Assembly: GCF_040939125.1 (NCBI RefSeq)
Contig: NZ_CP162495.1
Location: forward strand, 2,046,001-2,110,000
From: Clostridium sp. BJN0013
GTDB lineage: Bacteria; Bacillota; Clostridia; Clostridiales; Clostridiaceae
Length of the DNA: 64,000 bases
Reading direction: 5' to 3'
The notes under the pieces are model-generated. The model made no database searches. It was not told the DNA's origin and was given only the letters and a program-made list of their open reading frames with translations. A program made the position numbers and the translations under genes. Shown in pieces: positions 26,951-36,853 of this stretch. Numbering within the stretch: position 1 is the first letter of the stretch; every line of letters starts with the position of its first letter.

Positions 26951-28444
26951 CTAATTAAATTTTATAAAATGATTTTTAGCCGTATGTTTCTGCAAAATTA
27001 CAAATTTCGATATAATATGCAGGCACCATACTACAGCTATTACCACCATAACATCATAACAAAAATTCAACAAAAATAAATGTTTACCAAAATCACCATG
27101 GCCTGAACCTATGACCGGTAAAATAAGTTGAGATGCCCCTGATACAAGGATAAACCATAACATTAGTATAAGAAGACGTATATCTCTACTTTTATTTTTT
27201 ATAAAATAAATCAGTGTTATAGAAAAATATGTCAGCGAAAATACAATAAAAACAAAAATATTTCTATGTATTTTGGGATAATTATTTACAAGATTGGTCC
27301 TAAAAGTATTTACTGCTTTATGTGGATCATATTGTCCTTTAGCAAAATTCCATGGGCCCGGTTTCGAAAAAGCATAAGCGCTATTTGCAGACTCCACAAC
27401 TTTTTGCCAAAGTCTTTGTGGATGCATGACATAAAAAGCCAATATTTTTACAGGAGAAATATTAGGATAAAATTCCTTTAACATTTCCCTTCCCAGTGGA
27501 TCATTTCCAGAATGTCTATTATAAAAAGATTTCCCATAAAAAACCATAAATTTTTTATCCAATCCAAGCTCCTCCAAATCTTTTTCAGGGTTCTCAGAGC
27601 CTCTTAAAATTCCTGAGAAAACCGCCTGATACATATTATTTTGATTCATTCTATCCGTTAATGAAATATAAGCGGCACTACAAAGTATAGTTACCAGTAA
27701 TGAACCTACTATAATACATTTTCTATAATTTTTCTCTCTATAATATATAAATAACCCTGCATAAATTGCAAGCATAAAAACAAGTAATGGCAGTTCTTGT
27801 GCTTTAGAAGTTAAAAATCCCCCAGAGGCTATAAAAAAATACACAAAATGTCTTATCAAGGGTTTCTCTTTAGTTATTAAATTAAGATAAATACCTATAT
27901 TCAAAAAAAAGAATACAATAGTTCCTGCTTCTCCATAAAAAGAATTAAAATAAGATATATAGGATGTATCTGTAAAAAATAAGATAATACATATCCCTAC
28001 TGCTGCCTTTAATAAAGGAGACAATCTTTTAAAATTAACTATAAGAAATATTGCCCATATAAATACTATTGAATAAACAAATGCCAAATACCTTATATCA
28101 AATAACTTATTATTGAATTGATGTGAAAATAGTGATATAAATACAGCCAATTTTAATAATATACTTCCTGAAACCCAGTTTTTTCCAAAAAGTATAAATA
28201 CATCTGGTTCTGATATTAAATAATTCAAATGTACGAATCTATCATAGATTTTCTTATAACTACTGGATAAATCCCATAATCCTCCATACAAAAGTAATCT
28301 TCCAAAATCTCCATTATCACATTTTCCTACAATAGGATATAAAAAGAGAGTATTTAATAAAATCCCCCCTATAACTAATAAAATTATTAACTGAATTATA
28401 TAATTATCCCTAATATAAATTATTTTTTTTGTTAACCAATTCAT
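26951..28444 (-). CDS. Polytopic membrane protein, GT-C glycosyltransferase-like
   Basis: 497 residues with about 11-12 transmembrane helices. A long first external loop contains CDNGDFGRLLLYGGLW; the acidic pair in a first-loop position is typical of GT-C polyprenyl-phosphate-sugar transferases. Another conserved-looking external segment is GILRGSENPEKDLEELGL, followed by YPNISPVKILAFYVMHPQRLW. I recall the WsfD-type hexose transferases of glycan loci as the closest group, but the substrate is unknown. No other polysaccharide genes sit nearby. Confidence 0.65.
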   Translation of the reverse strand: MNWLTKKIIYIRDNYIIQLIILLVIGGILLNTLFLYPIVGKCDNGDFGRLLLYGGLWDLSSSYKKIYDRFVHLNYLISEPDVFILFGKNWVSGSILLKLAVFISLFSHQFNNKLFDIRYLAFVYSIVFIWAIFLIVNFKRLSPLLKAAVGICIILFFTDTSYISYFNSFYGEAGTIVFFFLNIGIYLNLITKEKPLIRHFVYFFIASGGFLTSKAQELPLLVFMLAIYAGLFIYYREKNYRKCIIVGSLLVTILCSAAYISLTDRMNQNNMYQAVFSGILRGSENPEKDLEELGLDKKFMVFYGKSFYNRHSGNDPLGREMLKEFYPNISPVKILAFYVMHPQRLWQKVVESANSAYAFSKPGPWNFAKGQYDPHKAVNTFRTNLVNNYPKIHRNIFVFIVFSLTYFSITLIYFIKNKSRDIRLLILMLWFILVSGASQLILPVIGSGHGDFGKHLFLLNFCYDVMVVIAVVWCLHIISKFVILQKHTAKNHFIKFN

Positions 28445-28598
28445 TTTATTTAAGCTCCAGTACTTTATTTTTAATAAGTATTTAAAATATTGCTATTAAT
28501 ATTTAAATATTTCTTCAAAATGACAAAAAAGTCCTTCTAAAAATAAAAAATTTAATAATATCTTAATAATAATACTTATTAAATATGAATATTTCACC

Positions 28599-28645
28599 AG
28601 CAGTGATTATCTCTCACTTTAAATAAGATGGGAGTATTAGCTAAT
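28599..28645 (+). repeat. Dispersed intergenic repeat, partial copy (3' module)
   Basis: Matches the second module of the repeat family: AGCAGTGATTATCTC, CACTTTAAATAAGATGGG, AGTATTAGCTAAT. Compare 41498-41543 (plus) and 39221-39270 (minus). Confidence 0.6.
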
Positions 28646-28682
28646 CGTCATGTTGTGATAAAATTATTGTTGAAAAATTTCT

Positions 28683-28710
28683 TTGAAAATTATATTATTG
28701 TATATATAAT
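28683..28710 (+). promoter_or_regulatory. Sigma-A promoter of the aminotransferase gene
   Basis: TTGAAA (28683-28688), 16-bp spacer, TATAAT (28705-28710), about 30 bases before the start codon. Confidence 0.6.
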
Positions 28711-28742
28711 ATATTAGAACTTAGGAGAGGATGGACATTTAT

Positions 28743-29939
28743 ATGAGATTATCAAATAGAATTTTAAATATGCAATTTTCACCTATTCGCAAACTGGCAC
28801 CATACGCTGCGGAAGCTAAAAAAAGAGGTGTGAAAGTTTACCATTTAAATATTGGTCAACCGGATGTGCTAACTCCAGATATATTTTTCAAAGCAATTGA
28901 AAATTTTAAAGAAAGTGTACTAAAATATACAGATTCACAAGGTATGGATGCACTTCAGGAAAGTTTCATAGAATATTATAAAAAGTGGGGTACAGAGTTT
29001 TCTAAAGAGGAACTAGTAGTGACTAATGGTGGCAGTGAAGCTATAATGTTAACTTTTATGACAATATGTGATCCAGAAGATGAAATAGTTTCTCCAGAAC
29101 CTTTTTATACAAATTATAACGGTTTTGCAGAATCAGCTTCTGCTAAAATGGTTCCATTTTTAACAAAAGCTGAAGATGGTTTTCATCTACCAGATGAAAA
29201 ATTGATAGAAAGCAAAATAACCCCTAGAACAAAAGCAATTATGATTTCAAATCCTGGTAACCCTACAGGAACTGTATACACAGATAAAGAACTTAGAATG
29301 CTTGCAAATATAGTCAAAAAACATGACTTATACTTAATCGCAGATGAAGTTTACAGAGAATTTGTATATGATGGACTAAAATATACTTCCACTCTTACTC
29401 TAAAAGATATAGCTGACAGGTTAATAATCGTAGATAGTATATCTAAACGTTATAGTGCCTGTGGTGCTAGAATTGGACTGGTAGCTTCAAAGAACAAAGA
29501 ATTTATGCATAACATAATGAAACTATGTCAAACTAGACTATGTGTGCCTACAGTAGAACAAATTGGAGCAGCAGCTTTAAAAGACACCCCTGACAGCTAT
29601 TTTATAGAAACAAGAAAAGAATATGAAAAGAGAAGAAATATATTAATGGAAGGTCTGCAAAAAATTCCAGGTGTTATATGCAGAAAACCTAGTGGAGCTT
29701 TCTACATAGTTGCTAAATTGCCTATTTCAGATGCACAGGATTTTGCAAAATTTTTATTAACTGATTTTAATAAAGATGGTAAAACTGTAATGGTTGCTCC
29801 TGCCGACGGTTTTTATGCTACTGAAGGTCTTGGAAAAGACGAAGTAAGAATATCTTACTGCCTAAATTGTGATGACTTAAAAGATGCCATGAATTTATTA
29901 AAAATAGCAATAGAAGAGTATAAAAAAATTAAGAATTAA
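28743..29939 (+). CDS. Aspartate-type aminotransferase (PLP, class I/II)
   Basis: 398 residues from ATG 28743, where homologs begin (MRLSNRILNMQFSPIRKL); ATG 28731 is directly attached to the AGGAGAGG site and seems too close. Fold type I aminotransferase motifs: NIGQPDVLTP, NPGNPTG, ADEVYREFVYDG, the PLP lysine in SISKRYSACGARIG, and the substrate-carboxylate Arg in DEVRISY. Likely aspartate or aromatic amino acid transamination; exact substrate cannot be read. Monocistronic. Confidence 0.87.
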   Translation: MRLSNRILNMQFSPIRKLAPYAAEAKKRGVKVYHLNIGQPDVLTPDIFFKAIENFKESVLKYTDSQGMDALQESFIEYYKKWGTEFSKEELVVTNGGSEAIMLTFMTICDPEDEIVSPEPFYTNYNGFAESASAKMVPFLTKAEDGFHLPDEKLIESKITPRTKAIMISNPGNPTGTVYTDKELRMLANIVKKHDLYLIADEVYREFVYDGLKYTSTLTLKDIADRLIIVDSISKRYSACGARIGLVASKNKEFMHNIMKLCQTRLCVPTVEQIGAAALKDTPDSYFIETRKEYEKRRNILMEGLQKIPGVICRKPSGAFYIVAKLPISDAQDFAKFLLTDFNKDGKTVMVAPADGFYATEGLGKDEVRISYCLNCDDLKDAMNLLKIAIEEYKKIKN

Positions 29940-30071
29940 ATATATTTTTATAGTGGCTAGCGCCAAGTGGTATCCTGTACCGAAAATTAGATTACATACA
30001 AAATAAATTAAGAGTTTACTTTAAACGTTATAGTTACTAAAGTAAACTCTTATATTTTAGAATTTTATTTC

Positions 30072-30118
30072 AGGAGAAAAGCATTCCGTTTGGCAAACTC
30101 CACCCTAATCTAAAAATC
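30072..30118 (-). repeat. Dispersed intergenic repeat, partial copy
   Basis: GGAGAAAAGCATTCC, GGCAAACTCCACCCTAATC and AAAATCA match the start module of the repeat (in the orientation of 39301-39360) with several changes. It lies between the aminotransferase and the convergent GNAT gene. Confidence 0.45.
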
Positions 30119-30138
30119 AAAGGGTTGTTTTTAAAAAA

Positions 30139-31014
30139 TTATTTTTCTAACTCCCAATTAAATCTTTCCTTTTTAACCTCAAATCCAACACTTTTATACA
30201 AATTTAATGCTATATAATTAGAATCTCGTACCTTTATCATTATTTTATGAAAGTCATTTGAGTATATTATATTTAAAAGATAATTTAGAAGATATTTACT
30301 ATATCCCTTACCTCTATACTTTTCTATTATACCAAAATTAACTATAACAGGAATATTATCTTCTATTATAATCTGTCCATATCCTATATATTCCTCGTTT
30401 CTTTTTAAAAAAACCGATCCCTTTTCAAAATAGTACCTCTGCAATTGTTCCATATATATATCTTCTAAAGTCAAAGGTATTCTATTATGCTCCTGGAATA
30501 TTTGATTTTGTATTTCACATCTTTTTTGTTCATCTTTTCCTTTTTCAAATATCTGAAATTTTAATCCTTCATGAATACTCAAATCTATATTTTCATGTAA
30601 TTCCTTGCAAAGAATTAAGGTACCTTCTTTTTTTTTAAAACCTATATTTTCAAGTAATGTGGAATTATAATTATTATCTTCGCACAAATATTTTAAAACG
30701 CAATGTTTCTTTATAGTACTTATCAAATGTATATAGGGTACACTATCTACCTTCTTATTAGAAATAAATGATACATTCATAGCATTTATATTATAAACAT
30801 TTTTACGTACCATATCAGTCCAAATATAGCCTATATAACTAAAATTATTTCTAAGTAATTTCACTGTTCTTCTTAAAAATATCTGTTGAGCAAAATTGGA
30901 TTTATCATAAATTTCAAAAAAATCTTTATTTAGGCTATTAAATAGAGTTCTTTTGGAATTTAGTTTTTTAAAACAGCTTAAATTTCTTTTTACCAGTGGT
31001 ACACATTCATACAT
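30139..31014 (-). CDS. GNAT-family N-acetyltransferase
   Basis: 291 residues. The C-terminal ~120 residues carry the acetyl-CoA binding core: VNFGIIEKYRGKGYSKYLLN (motif A, R/Q-x-x-G-x-G/A as RGKGYS) and the late DSNYIALNLYKSVGFEVKK (motif B). The N-terminal half is a degenerate second GNAT-like or substrate-recognition lobe. Substrate unknown. Ribosome binding site AGGGG. Upstream of it on the same strand is speD. Confidence 0.82.
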   Translation of the reverse strand: MYECVPLVKRNLSCFKKLNSKRTLFNSLNKDFFEIYDKSNFAQQIFLRRTVKLLRNNFSYIGYIWTDMVRKNVYNINAMNVSFISNKKVDSVPYIHLISTIKKHCVLKYLCEDNNYNSTLLENIGFKKKEGTLILCKELHENIDLSIHEGLKFQIFEKGKDEQKRCEIQNQIFQEHNRIPLTLEDIYMEQLQRYYFEKGSVFLKRNEEYIGYGQIIIEDNIPVIVNFGIIEKYRGKGYSKYLLNYLLNIIYSNDFHKIMIKVRDSNYIALNLYKSVGFEVKKERFNWELEK

Positions 31015-31067
31015 ATAATTTTTCCCCTAAACTTATTGTTTAGAATAATAAATAAACTTCAAAATAA

Positions 31068-31092
31068 GAGACCATCCCCCGGCGATGATCTC
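31068..31092 (-). terminator. Terminator of speD
   Basis: A 9-bp stem with one G-T pair (31068-31076 and 31084-31092) directly after the speD stop, followed on the minus strand by TTATTTT. Confidence 0.75.
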
Positions 31093-31473
31093 CTATATAT
31101 TTGAGGCTTTTACTTCTACAACTTGTTCAAATATACCTCTCTTTATTTCAGTTGCCGTCATATTTTTCGCATTAAATTTTTCAGTCATGTAGTTACAAGC
31201 ATCCCAAGGATTTATTTTATCTCCACAAGTAAACACATCCACGGCAGCATAACCAAGTTCAGGCCAGGTGTGAATGGTTAGATGGGATTCAGATATTATA
31301 ACTACCCCGCTTATGCCCTGAGGGCTAAATCTATGAAATGCAACTTCCCTTACTTCCGCTCCTGCCTTTAATGCTGAATCTACCATTGTTTTTTCTATAA
31401 AGTCTTTATCATTTAATATTTTGCCGTCGCATCCATAAATCTCTGCTAGAATATGTCTCCCTAATTCATTCAT
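31093..31473 (-). CDS. speD: S-adenosylmethionine decarboxylase proenzyme
   Basis: 126 residues, prokaryotic class 1b (SpeH) length. The self-processing site is Glu-Ser in [12 protein letters not shown], where Ser becomes the pyruvoyl cofactor; the catalytic Cys is in [12 protein letters not shown]. Makes decarboxylated SAM for spermidine synthesis. No speE is adjacent, so the partner must lie elsewhere. Confidence 0.95.
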   Translation of the reverse strand: MNELGRHILAEIYGCDGKILNDKDFIEKTMVDSALKAGAEVREVAFHRFSPQGISGVVIISESHLTIHTWPELGYAAVDVFTCGDKINPWDACNYMTEKFNAKNMTATEIKRGIFEQVVEVKASNI

Positions 31474-31716
31474 TTTTCACATTTACCCCCTTAGAAAAAA
31501 ATATAACAATTAAATTTTATCAAAAATAATAGAAAAGTCAATATATAATGCTAATATTAAAAATTTACTTTTAAAATCTCTATTTTTTAAAAGATTTCTC
31601 TGATTTCCTATGTATATCACAATAAAAATATAGTGTTTACTTAAATTCAAGTAAATATATTTTATCCTTTGATATTAAATTTTTAATGATAAATGTGAAA
31701 ATTTTCTATATTAATA

Positions 31717-33630
31717 TTAAATTTCATCTACTTCTTTTATACTTAAAGCTATCTTTTCATTTTCCTTATTTACTTCTAAAATTTTAGCTTTTATTTCCTG
31801 ACCTATTTCTAGTGCATCTGAAGGTTTATCTATTCTTTTATGACTTATTTGAGATATGTGAACTAATGCATCTACTCCAGGTTCCAATTCTATAAATGCC
31901 CCAAAATTGGCAAATCTAACTACTTTCCCAAGGACTACATTTCCTACCGGATATTTTATATCTACATTATTCCAAGGATCCTCCATAAGTTTCTTTAAAG
32001 ACAGAGATAATTTTTTCTTTTCTTTATTTACATCCAATATATAAACTTGAATTTTATCTCCTATTCCCAAAACATCTCCTGGTTTATTAACTCTTCCCCA
32101 GGACAATTCAGATACGTGAAGAAGTCCATCAACTCCCTGTACATCAACAAATGCTCCAAAATCAGTCAACCTTCTAACTTCTCCTTCTACCACTGTATCT
32201 TTTTCAAGTCTATTCCAGGTTTCTTCTTCCCTTTTCTCTCTTTCAATCCTTAAAATTTCCCTTCTTGAGCCTACTACTCTAGTTCCCTTTCTTTCCTGTT
32301 TAAACTCAATTATATTAACTTCTAACTCCTTATCTACATACTGGGAAAGATCATTTACATGATATAGTTCCACATGGGAGGCCGGTATAAAAACTCTAGC
32401 TCCTTTATAATTAGCCACTAATCCTCCATTTACATCTTCTTTTACTGTAACTTTTAAAGAAGTATTATTTATATTTGCATTTTCTAATTCCCTATAAGCA
32501 TTTTCCCTATCTAATTCCAACTTGGATAATACCACATATCCATCTTCATTTTGCCTTCTTATTACTTTAACATCTAATTCATCTCCAATATGAATTAATT
32601 CTTCTAAATTGTTATCTTCTTCTTTTGTTATTTCAGATTTTGGAAGTATACCATCTGATTTATATCCTATATTTAAAAAAGCCTCTTTTGAATTCACAGA
32701 TATTACTATACCTTTAATTTTCTCCCCTAATATTATCTGGGTATCATTTTTGTCCATATAAGATAACTGCTCATTTAACTCCAAATTTTTGTCATCACTC
32801 ATTTTTAAAACTGCCTCCTTTATTATCCAATTGGGTGTTGAAGCTCCTGCTGTAACACCTATAGTTTTAATTTTATTGGTCTTAATTATATTATCAGGTA
32901 TTTCCCCTGAATTTTCAACATGAATTGTATTATTACAATTACTTTTACATATTTCATAAAGCTTGGTGGTATTAGAACTATTCTTACCACCTATTACTAC
33001 CATCATATCTACTTTTTTTGATATATGTTCTGCAGCTTTCTGACGGAACTCTGTAGCACTGCATATAGTATTGAATGCAATAAATTCTTTGCATTTTTTA
33101 GCTACTATATTCAATACCTTTTCCCAATTAGACTGTTTTTCTGTAGTCTGTGAAACTATACATATTTTTAGGGGTAGCTCATCTAAATCAATACCATTCT
33201 TTGATATAATAGCAGTATTTTCACACCACCCATTTATACCTAATACCTCTGGATGATTAATATCACCTACTATCAATATATCATATCCTAATTTATAGTA
33301 TTTTTCCACCTTTTTCTGTATGTTAGAGACATAAGGACAGGTAGCATTCACCACATTGATTTTTTTATTCTTTAAAAGATTCAATATATCTTTTGCCACA
33401 CCATGAGAACGTATTACAACTACATCTCCCTCTTCAAGACTATATATATCATCTAATTCTATAGGATATATACCTTTTTCTTTCAAACTATTTACTATAT
33501 CATTATTGTGAATCAAAGGACCTAAAGTATATATTTTCTTTTTGAATTTTTCCCGGGCATTTACAGCCTCAGTAACAGCTCTTTTTACACCAAAGCAAAA
33601 TCCAGATTTATCCGCTAATATAATATTCAT
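31717..33630 (-). CDS. ispH: IspH fused to ribosomal protein S1-like domains
   Basis: 637 residues from ATG 33630 (AAAGG upstream). N-terminal ~280 residues: 4-hydroxy-3-methylbut-2-enyl diphosphate reductase with the three cluster Cys in SGFCFGVKRAV (C12), NATCPYVS and NTICSATEFRQ. It makes IPP/DMAPP in the MEP pathway. C-terminal ~350 residues: four S1 RNA-binding repeats, the last two strong (LTDFGAFVDVQGVDGLLHVS, FANFGAFIELEPGVDALVH). This fusion is usual in Clostridia. Transcribed with cmk, 11 bases apart. Confidence 0.95.
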   Translation of the reverse strand: MNIILADKSGFCFGVKRAVTEAVNAREKFKKKIYTLGPLIHNNDIVNSLKEKGIYPIELDDIYSLEEGDVVVIRSHGVAKDILNLLKNKKINVVNATCPYVSNIQKKVEKYYKLGYDILIVGDINHPEVLGINGWCENTAIISKNGIDLDELPLKICIVSQTTEKQSNWEKVLNIVAKKCKEFIAFNTICSATEFRQKAAEHISKKVDMMVVIGGKNSSNTTKLYEICKSNCNNTIHVENSGEIPDNIIKTNKIKTIGVTAGASTPNWIIKEAVLKMSDDKNLELNEQLSYMDKNDTQIILGEKIKGIVISVNSKEAFLNIGYKSDGILPKSEITKEEDNNLEELIHIGDELDVKVIRRQNEDGYVVLSKLELDRENAYRELENANINNTSLKVTVKEDVNGGLVANYKGARVFIPASHVELYHVNDLSQYVDKELEVNIIEFKQERKGTRVVGSRREILRIEREKREEETWNRLEKDTVVEGEVRRLTDFGAFVDVQGVDGLLHVSELSWGRVNKPGDVLGIGDKIQVYILDVNKEKKKLSLSLKKLMEDPWNNVDIKYPVGNVVLGKVVRFANFGAFIELEPGVDALVHISQISHKRIDKPSDALEIGQEIKAKILEVNKENEKIALSIKEVDEI

Positions 33631-33641
33631 GATACTCACCT

Positions 33642-34307
33642 TTAGCTATGTTCTTCAATGTACTTTCTTATGTAAACTGAAATAATTTCTACAACCTCGT
33701 AAATAGAAAGTTCAGATGAATTTATTTCTATAGCATCTTCTGCTTTTATAAAAGGAGAAGATGCCCTATGAGAATCTATATAATCTCTTTTAATTATCTC
33801 ATCTAATATCTTACTATACTCTACATTTATATTTTTCTTTTTTAATTCTAAATATCTTCTCCTTGCCCTTTCACTAGCACTAGCTGTAAGAAAAAATTTC
33901 AAAGGTGCATTTTTTAAAACTACAGTACCTATATCCCTTCCATCCATAATTACATTGAATTTTCCTGCCATATCTTGCTGCAATTTCACAAGTAATTTTC
34001 TAAGTTCAAAAATGGCAGCATAATTAGATACATTATTACTTACATCAGGATGTTTTATACTATCTGTTAAATCTTCACCATTTACAATAAGCCTATCTTC
34101 TTCAAACTGCATTTTAAGTGATTTTACAATTTCACATACTCTCTCCACATCCTTGTAACATACTTCCTCTCTCATGCATAAAAGTGCAGCAGCTCTATAC
34201 ATAGCACCTGTATTTATATACATAAGATTAAATTTGTGGGCTATAATATTTGCTATAGTACTTTTACCTGCAGCTGCAGGTCCATCAATTGCCACAGATA
34301 TATTCAA
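33642..34307 (-). CDS. cmk: Cytidylate kinase
   Basis: 221 residues. P-loop IDGPAAAGKST, CMP-binding YINTGAMYRA and DGRDIGTVVL, lid region RARRRYLELKKK. Phosphorylates (d)CMP. The cmk-ispH-S1 order is conserved in Clostridia. Confidence 0.96.
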   Translation of the reverse strand: MNISVAIDGPAAAGKSTIANIIAHKFNLMYINTGAMYRAAALLCMREEVCYKDVERVCEIVKSLKMQFEEDRLIVNGEDLTDSIKHPDVSNNVSNYAAIFELRKLLVKLQQDMAGKFNVIMDGRDIGTVVLKNAPLKFFLTASASERARRRYLELKKKNINVEYSKILDEIIKRDYIDSHRASSPFIKAEDAIEINSSELSIYEVVEIISVYIRKYIEEHS

Positions 34308-34439
34308 AATGTCATTCCGCCTTTCTTTACCTAAGAAACATACCCAAATTTATATCAGGACTTTTACCTATATTCAAATCCTATTTATATATTCTATAAA
34401 AAAATATAAAATCCTTTATTTATATTATCATTGATTTAA

Positions 34440-35678
34440 TTAAATTTGTACTACATCTTTAATTTTATTTCCTGCTAAAAATCCAGTAGACAATGCAATT
34501 TGCATATTGAATCCTCCTGTATTGGCATCTACATCTATTATCTCACCTGCAAAGTATAAATTTGAAACTATTTTAGAATTCATAGTAGACGAATCTATCT
34601 CTTTAACACTTACTCCCCCAGATGTAACTATGGCTTCTTCTATAGGCCTAAGACCTTTTATATGTATGGTGAAATTTTGTAATAGTCTGGCTAAATTTTG
34701 TCTTTCTTCCTTAGTTATGGAATTACACTTTTTATCTGATTTTATATTGCATAAATCTAGAATTATGCCAATAAGCTTTTTAGGGAGCAGCCCTTCTAAA
34801 GAATTCTTAAAACTTTTATTTGAATAGCTTAAAAATTCCCTCTGTAATCTTTTATCCAGCTCCTGAAAATTAAGGGCAGGTTTTAAATTTATAACTATTT
34901 TTAAATCTTTATTATCCTTCACCGCTCTACTGGCACTTAATACAATAGGCCCTGAAATGCCAAAATGGGTAAATAACATTTCTCCAAATTCCTTATATAA
35001 GATATTATCATTGGAATCCATTATACTTAATTCTATATTTTTTAAAGAAAGTCCCTGTAATATTTTTATCCAGCTCTCTTTAATTTCTATAGGAACAAGA
35101 GCAGGCACAATTTTTGTTATAGTATGGCCTAAACTTTCGGCTATTTTATATCCTTCTCCAGTAGAACCAGTTTGTGGATAGGACATGCCACCTGTACAGA
35201 GTATAAAAAAATCTCCTTCTATAAGTGAATTATCTTCAAGTTGTACTGCTTTTATAGAACTATCTCTACAAATAAGTTTTCTAATTTTAGAATTAAACCT
35301 TAACATTACATTTTTTTTTACTAATTCTTTTTCCATAGCTTTGATTAAATCAGAAGATTTATCTGATTTAGGAAAAACCCTTCCCCCCCTTTCAACTTTT
35401 AAATCTACCCCAAGATTATTAAAAAATTTAAAAGTATCCTTATTTGTAAAGGAGTAAAGAGAACTATACAAAAAATGAGAATTTACAGGAATATAATCAA
35501 AGAATTCACTTATATCCTTTGAATTGGTTATATTACATCTTCCTTTTCCTGATATGAACATCTTCTTACCAAGCTTTTCATTTTTTTCAATCAAAGTAGT
35601 ATCAAATCCTCTGTTTGCAGCAGTTATTGCTGCCATCATCCCAGACGGACCTCCTCCAATTACTATTACCTTTGACAT
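34440..35678 (-). CDS. NAD(P)/FAD-dependent oxidoreductase (HI0933/BaiN-like)
   Basis: 412 residues from ATG 35678 (AAGGTG 9 bases upstream). N-terminal dinucleotide fold VIVIGGGPSGMMAAITAA, then KMFISGKGRCNITN, CTGGMSYPQTGSTGEGY, and the C-terminal FAD contact FAGEIIDVDANTGGFNMQIA. This is the YhiN/HI0933 flavoprotein family; a few clostridial members act in bile acid metabolism (BaiN), but the general role is unknown. Downstream of an RpiR regulator, which ends 24 bases before this start. Confidence 0.88.
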   Translation of the reverse strand: MSKVIVIGGGPSGMMAAITAANRGFDTTLIEKNEKLGKKMFISGKGRCNITNSKDISEFFDYIPVNSHFLYSSLYSFTNKDTFKFFNNLGVDLKVERGGRVFPKSDKSSDLIKAMEKELVKKNVMLRFNSKIRKLICRDSSIKAVQLEDNSLIEGDFFILCTGGMSYPQTGSTGEGYKIAESLGHTITKIVPALVPIEIKESWIKILQGLSLKNIELSIMDSNDNILYKEFGEMLFTHFGISGPIVLSASRAVKDNKDLKIVINLKPALNFQELDKRLQREFLSYSNKSFKNSLEGLLPKKLIGIILDLCNIKSDKKCNSITKEERQNLARLLQNFTIHIKGLRPIEEAIVTSGGVSVKEIDSSTMNSKIVSNLYFAGEIIDVDANTGGFNMQIALSTGFLAGNKIKDVVQI

Positions 35679-35701
35679 TAATTCATACACCTTATTTCCC
35701 A

Positions 35702-36577
35702 CTAATTTTGATCTTTCAATGAATATACCTCATATTCTTGCCAAATAGTTTCTAAATTCGAAAAAGTAGAGGAAATTTTTTCTTTTTCCTGTAATCCCAC
35801 AGCAATAATCAATGCATTAATTACACTTAAAGGAGCCACCAAAGAGTCCACAAAAGAAGTCATATTACTTTGAGCAATTAAGGTATAATCTGCTCTAGCT
35901 GCCAGAGGAGATAAAAGACTATCCGTAACAGCTACTACTTTAGCATTTCTGCTTTTAGCAAAAGCTAAAGCTTCAATAGTTCTCACAGCATATCTAGGAG
36001 ACCCTATACCTATTACCAAATCATTACTAGTTAGATTTATCATCTGTTCAAAAATATCACTTATTCCATATCCTACAACTTTTACATTGTCTAAAATTAA
36101 ATTTAAATAAAAGCCCAAAAAATCTGCAATAGCAGTGGAACTTCTAAGCCCTATTATATATATCCTATCTGCCTTAAATATATTGTTTACCACATCATCA
36201 AAAGTCTTATGATTTATTTTTTCAAGAGTAGCCCTTATATTTTCCATATCAGATTTTAAAACACTTTTTAGTGGACTTTCCTGACTTACAAAATCATTTG
36301 ATAATTCAATTCTCTGTACCGTAGTAAGTTTGTTTTTTATAAGCTCCTGAAGGGATTTTTGCAATTTAGGATATCCTGAAAATCCAAGTTCATTTGCAAA
36401 TCTAACTACAGTTGATTCACTTACACCTACATTTACCCCTAATTTTGCAGCTGTCATAAAGGCAGCCTTGTCATAATGCTTTAAAATGTATTCAGCTATT
36501 AATTTTTGACCTTTACTCAATCTAGGAAATTTAATTTGAATTGTTCTTATTAAGTCTTGATTATTAGTGCTTTCCAT
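35702..36577 (-). CDS. MurR/RpiR-family transcriptional regulator
   Basis: 291 residues. N-terminal HTH_6 domain (SKGQKLIAEYILKHYDKAAF, VSESTVVRFANELGF) and C-terminal SIS sugar-phosphate isomerase-like domain (YIIGLRSSTAIADFL; GIGSPRYAVRTIEAL). Such regulators sense phosphosugars. No sugar-utilisation gene is adjacent, so its target cannot be named. Confidence 0.9.
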   Translation of the reverse strand: MESTNNQDLIRTIQIKFPRLSKGQKLIAEYILKHYDKAAFMTAAKLGVNVGVSESTVVRFANELGFSGYPKLQKSLQELIKNKLTTVQRIELSNDFVSQESPLKSVLKSDMENIRATLEKINHKTFDDVVNNIFKADRIYIIGLRSSTAIADFLGFYLNLILDNVKVVGYGISDIFEQMINLTSNDLVIGIGSPRYAVRTIEALAFAKSRNAKVVAVTDSLLSPLAARADYTLIAQSNMTSFVDSLVAPLSVINALIIAVGLQEKEKISSTFSNLETIWQEYEVYSLKDQN

Positions 36578-36688
36578 TTACTTCATTCCTTTCTCTCCAT
36601 CCATGCCAACTTTGCAATATTTGTTTCATTTTAACATCTATTGAGTAAATTATCAATATAATATTCAATTGTTTATTCAATTAACTAT

Positions 36689-36853
36689 TTAATCATATTT
36701 ATAAATATTTATTATACTTTTATTATCTTTCTTGCATATTCCGAAAGTGAAACCATAAATATTTAAATTTTTATTCAAAAAATCTACAATTTTATACATA
36801 TCTTCATAGTTACTAAACTCTTTTGATGAAATTAATTTCAACTCATTTTTCAT
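36689..36853 (-). CDS. YpmA-like small protein (DUF4264)
   Basis: 54 residues, ATG 36853 overlapping the rluB stop by 4 bp (ATGA), with AAGGTGGAAAG as ribosome binding site. The sequence pattern (MYKIVDFLNKNLNIYGFTFG, then IINIYKYD) resembles YpmA/DUF4264 proteins of Firmicutes. Too short for common gene finders, but the coupling to rluB and the codon pattern support it. Function unknown. Confidence 0.72.
   Translation of the reverse strand: MKNELKLISSKEFSNYEDMYKIVDFLNKNLNIYGFTFGICKKDNKSIINIYKYD

Larger units (their letters stand above)
28445..28742. other. Divergent promoter region
   Basis: About 300 bp between the divergent GT-C-like gene and the aminotransferase. It contains a partial copy of the dispersed intergenic repeat (28599-28645) and the aminotransferase promoter (28683-28710). 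Confidence 0.6.
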
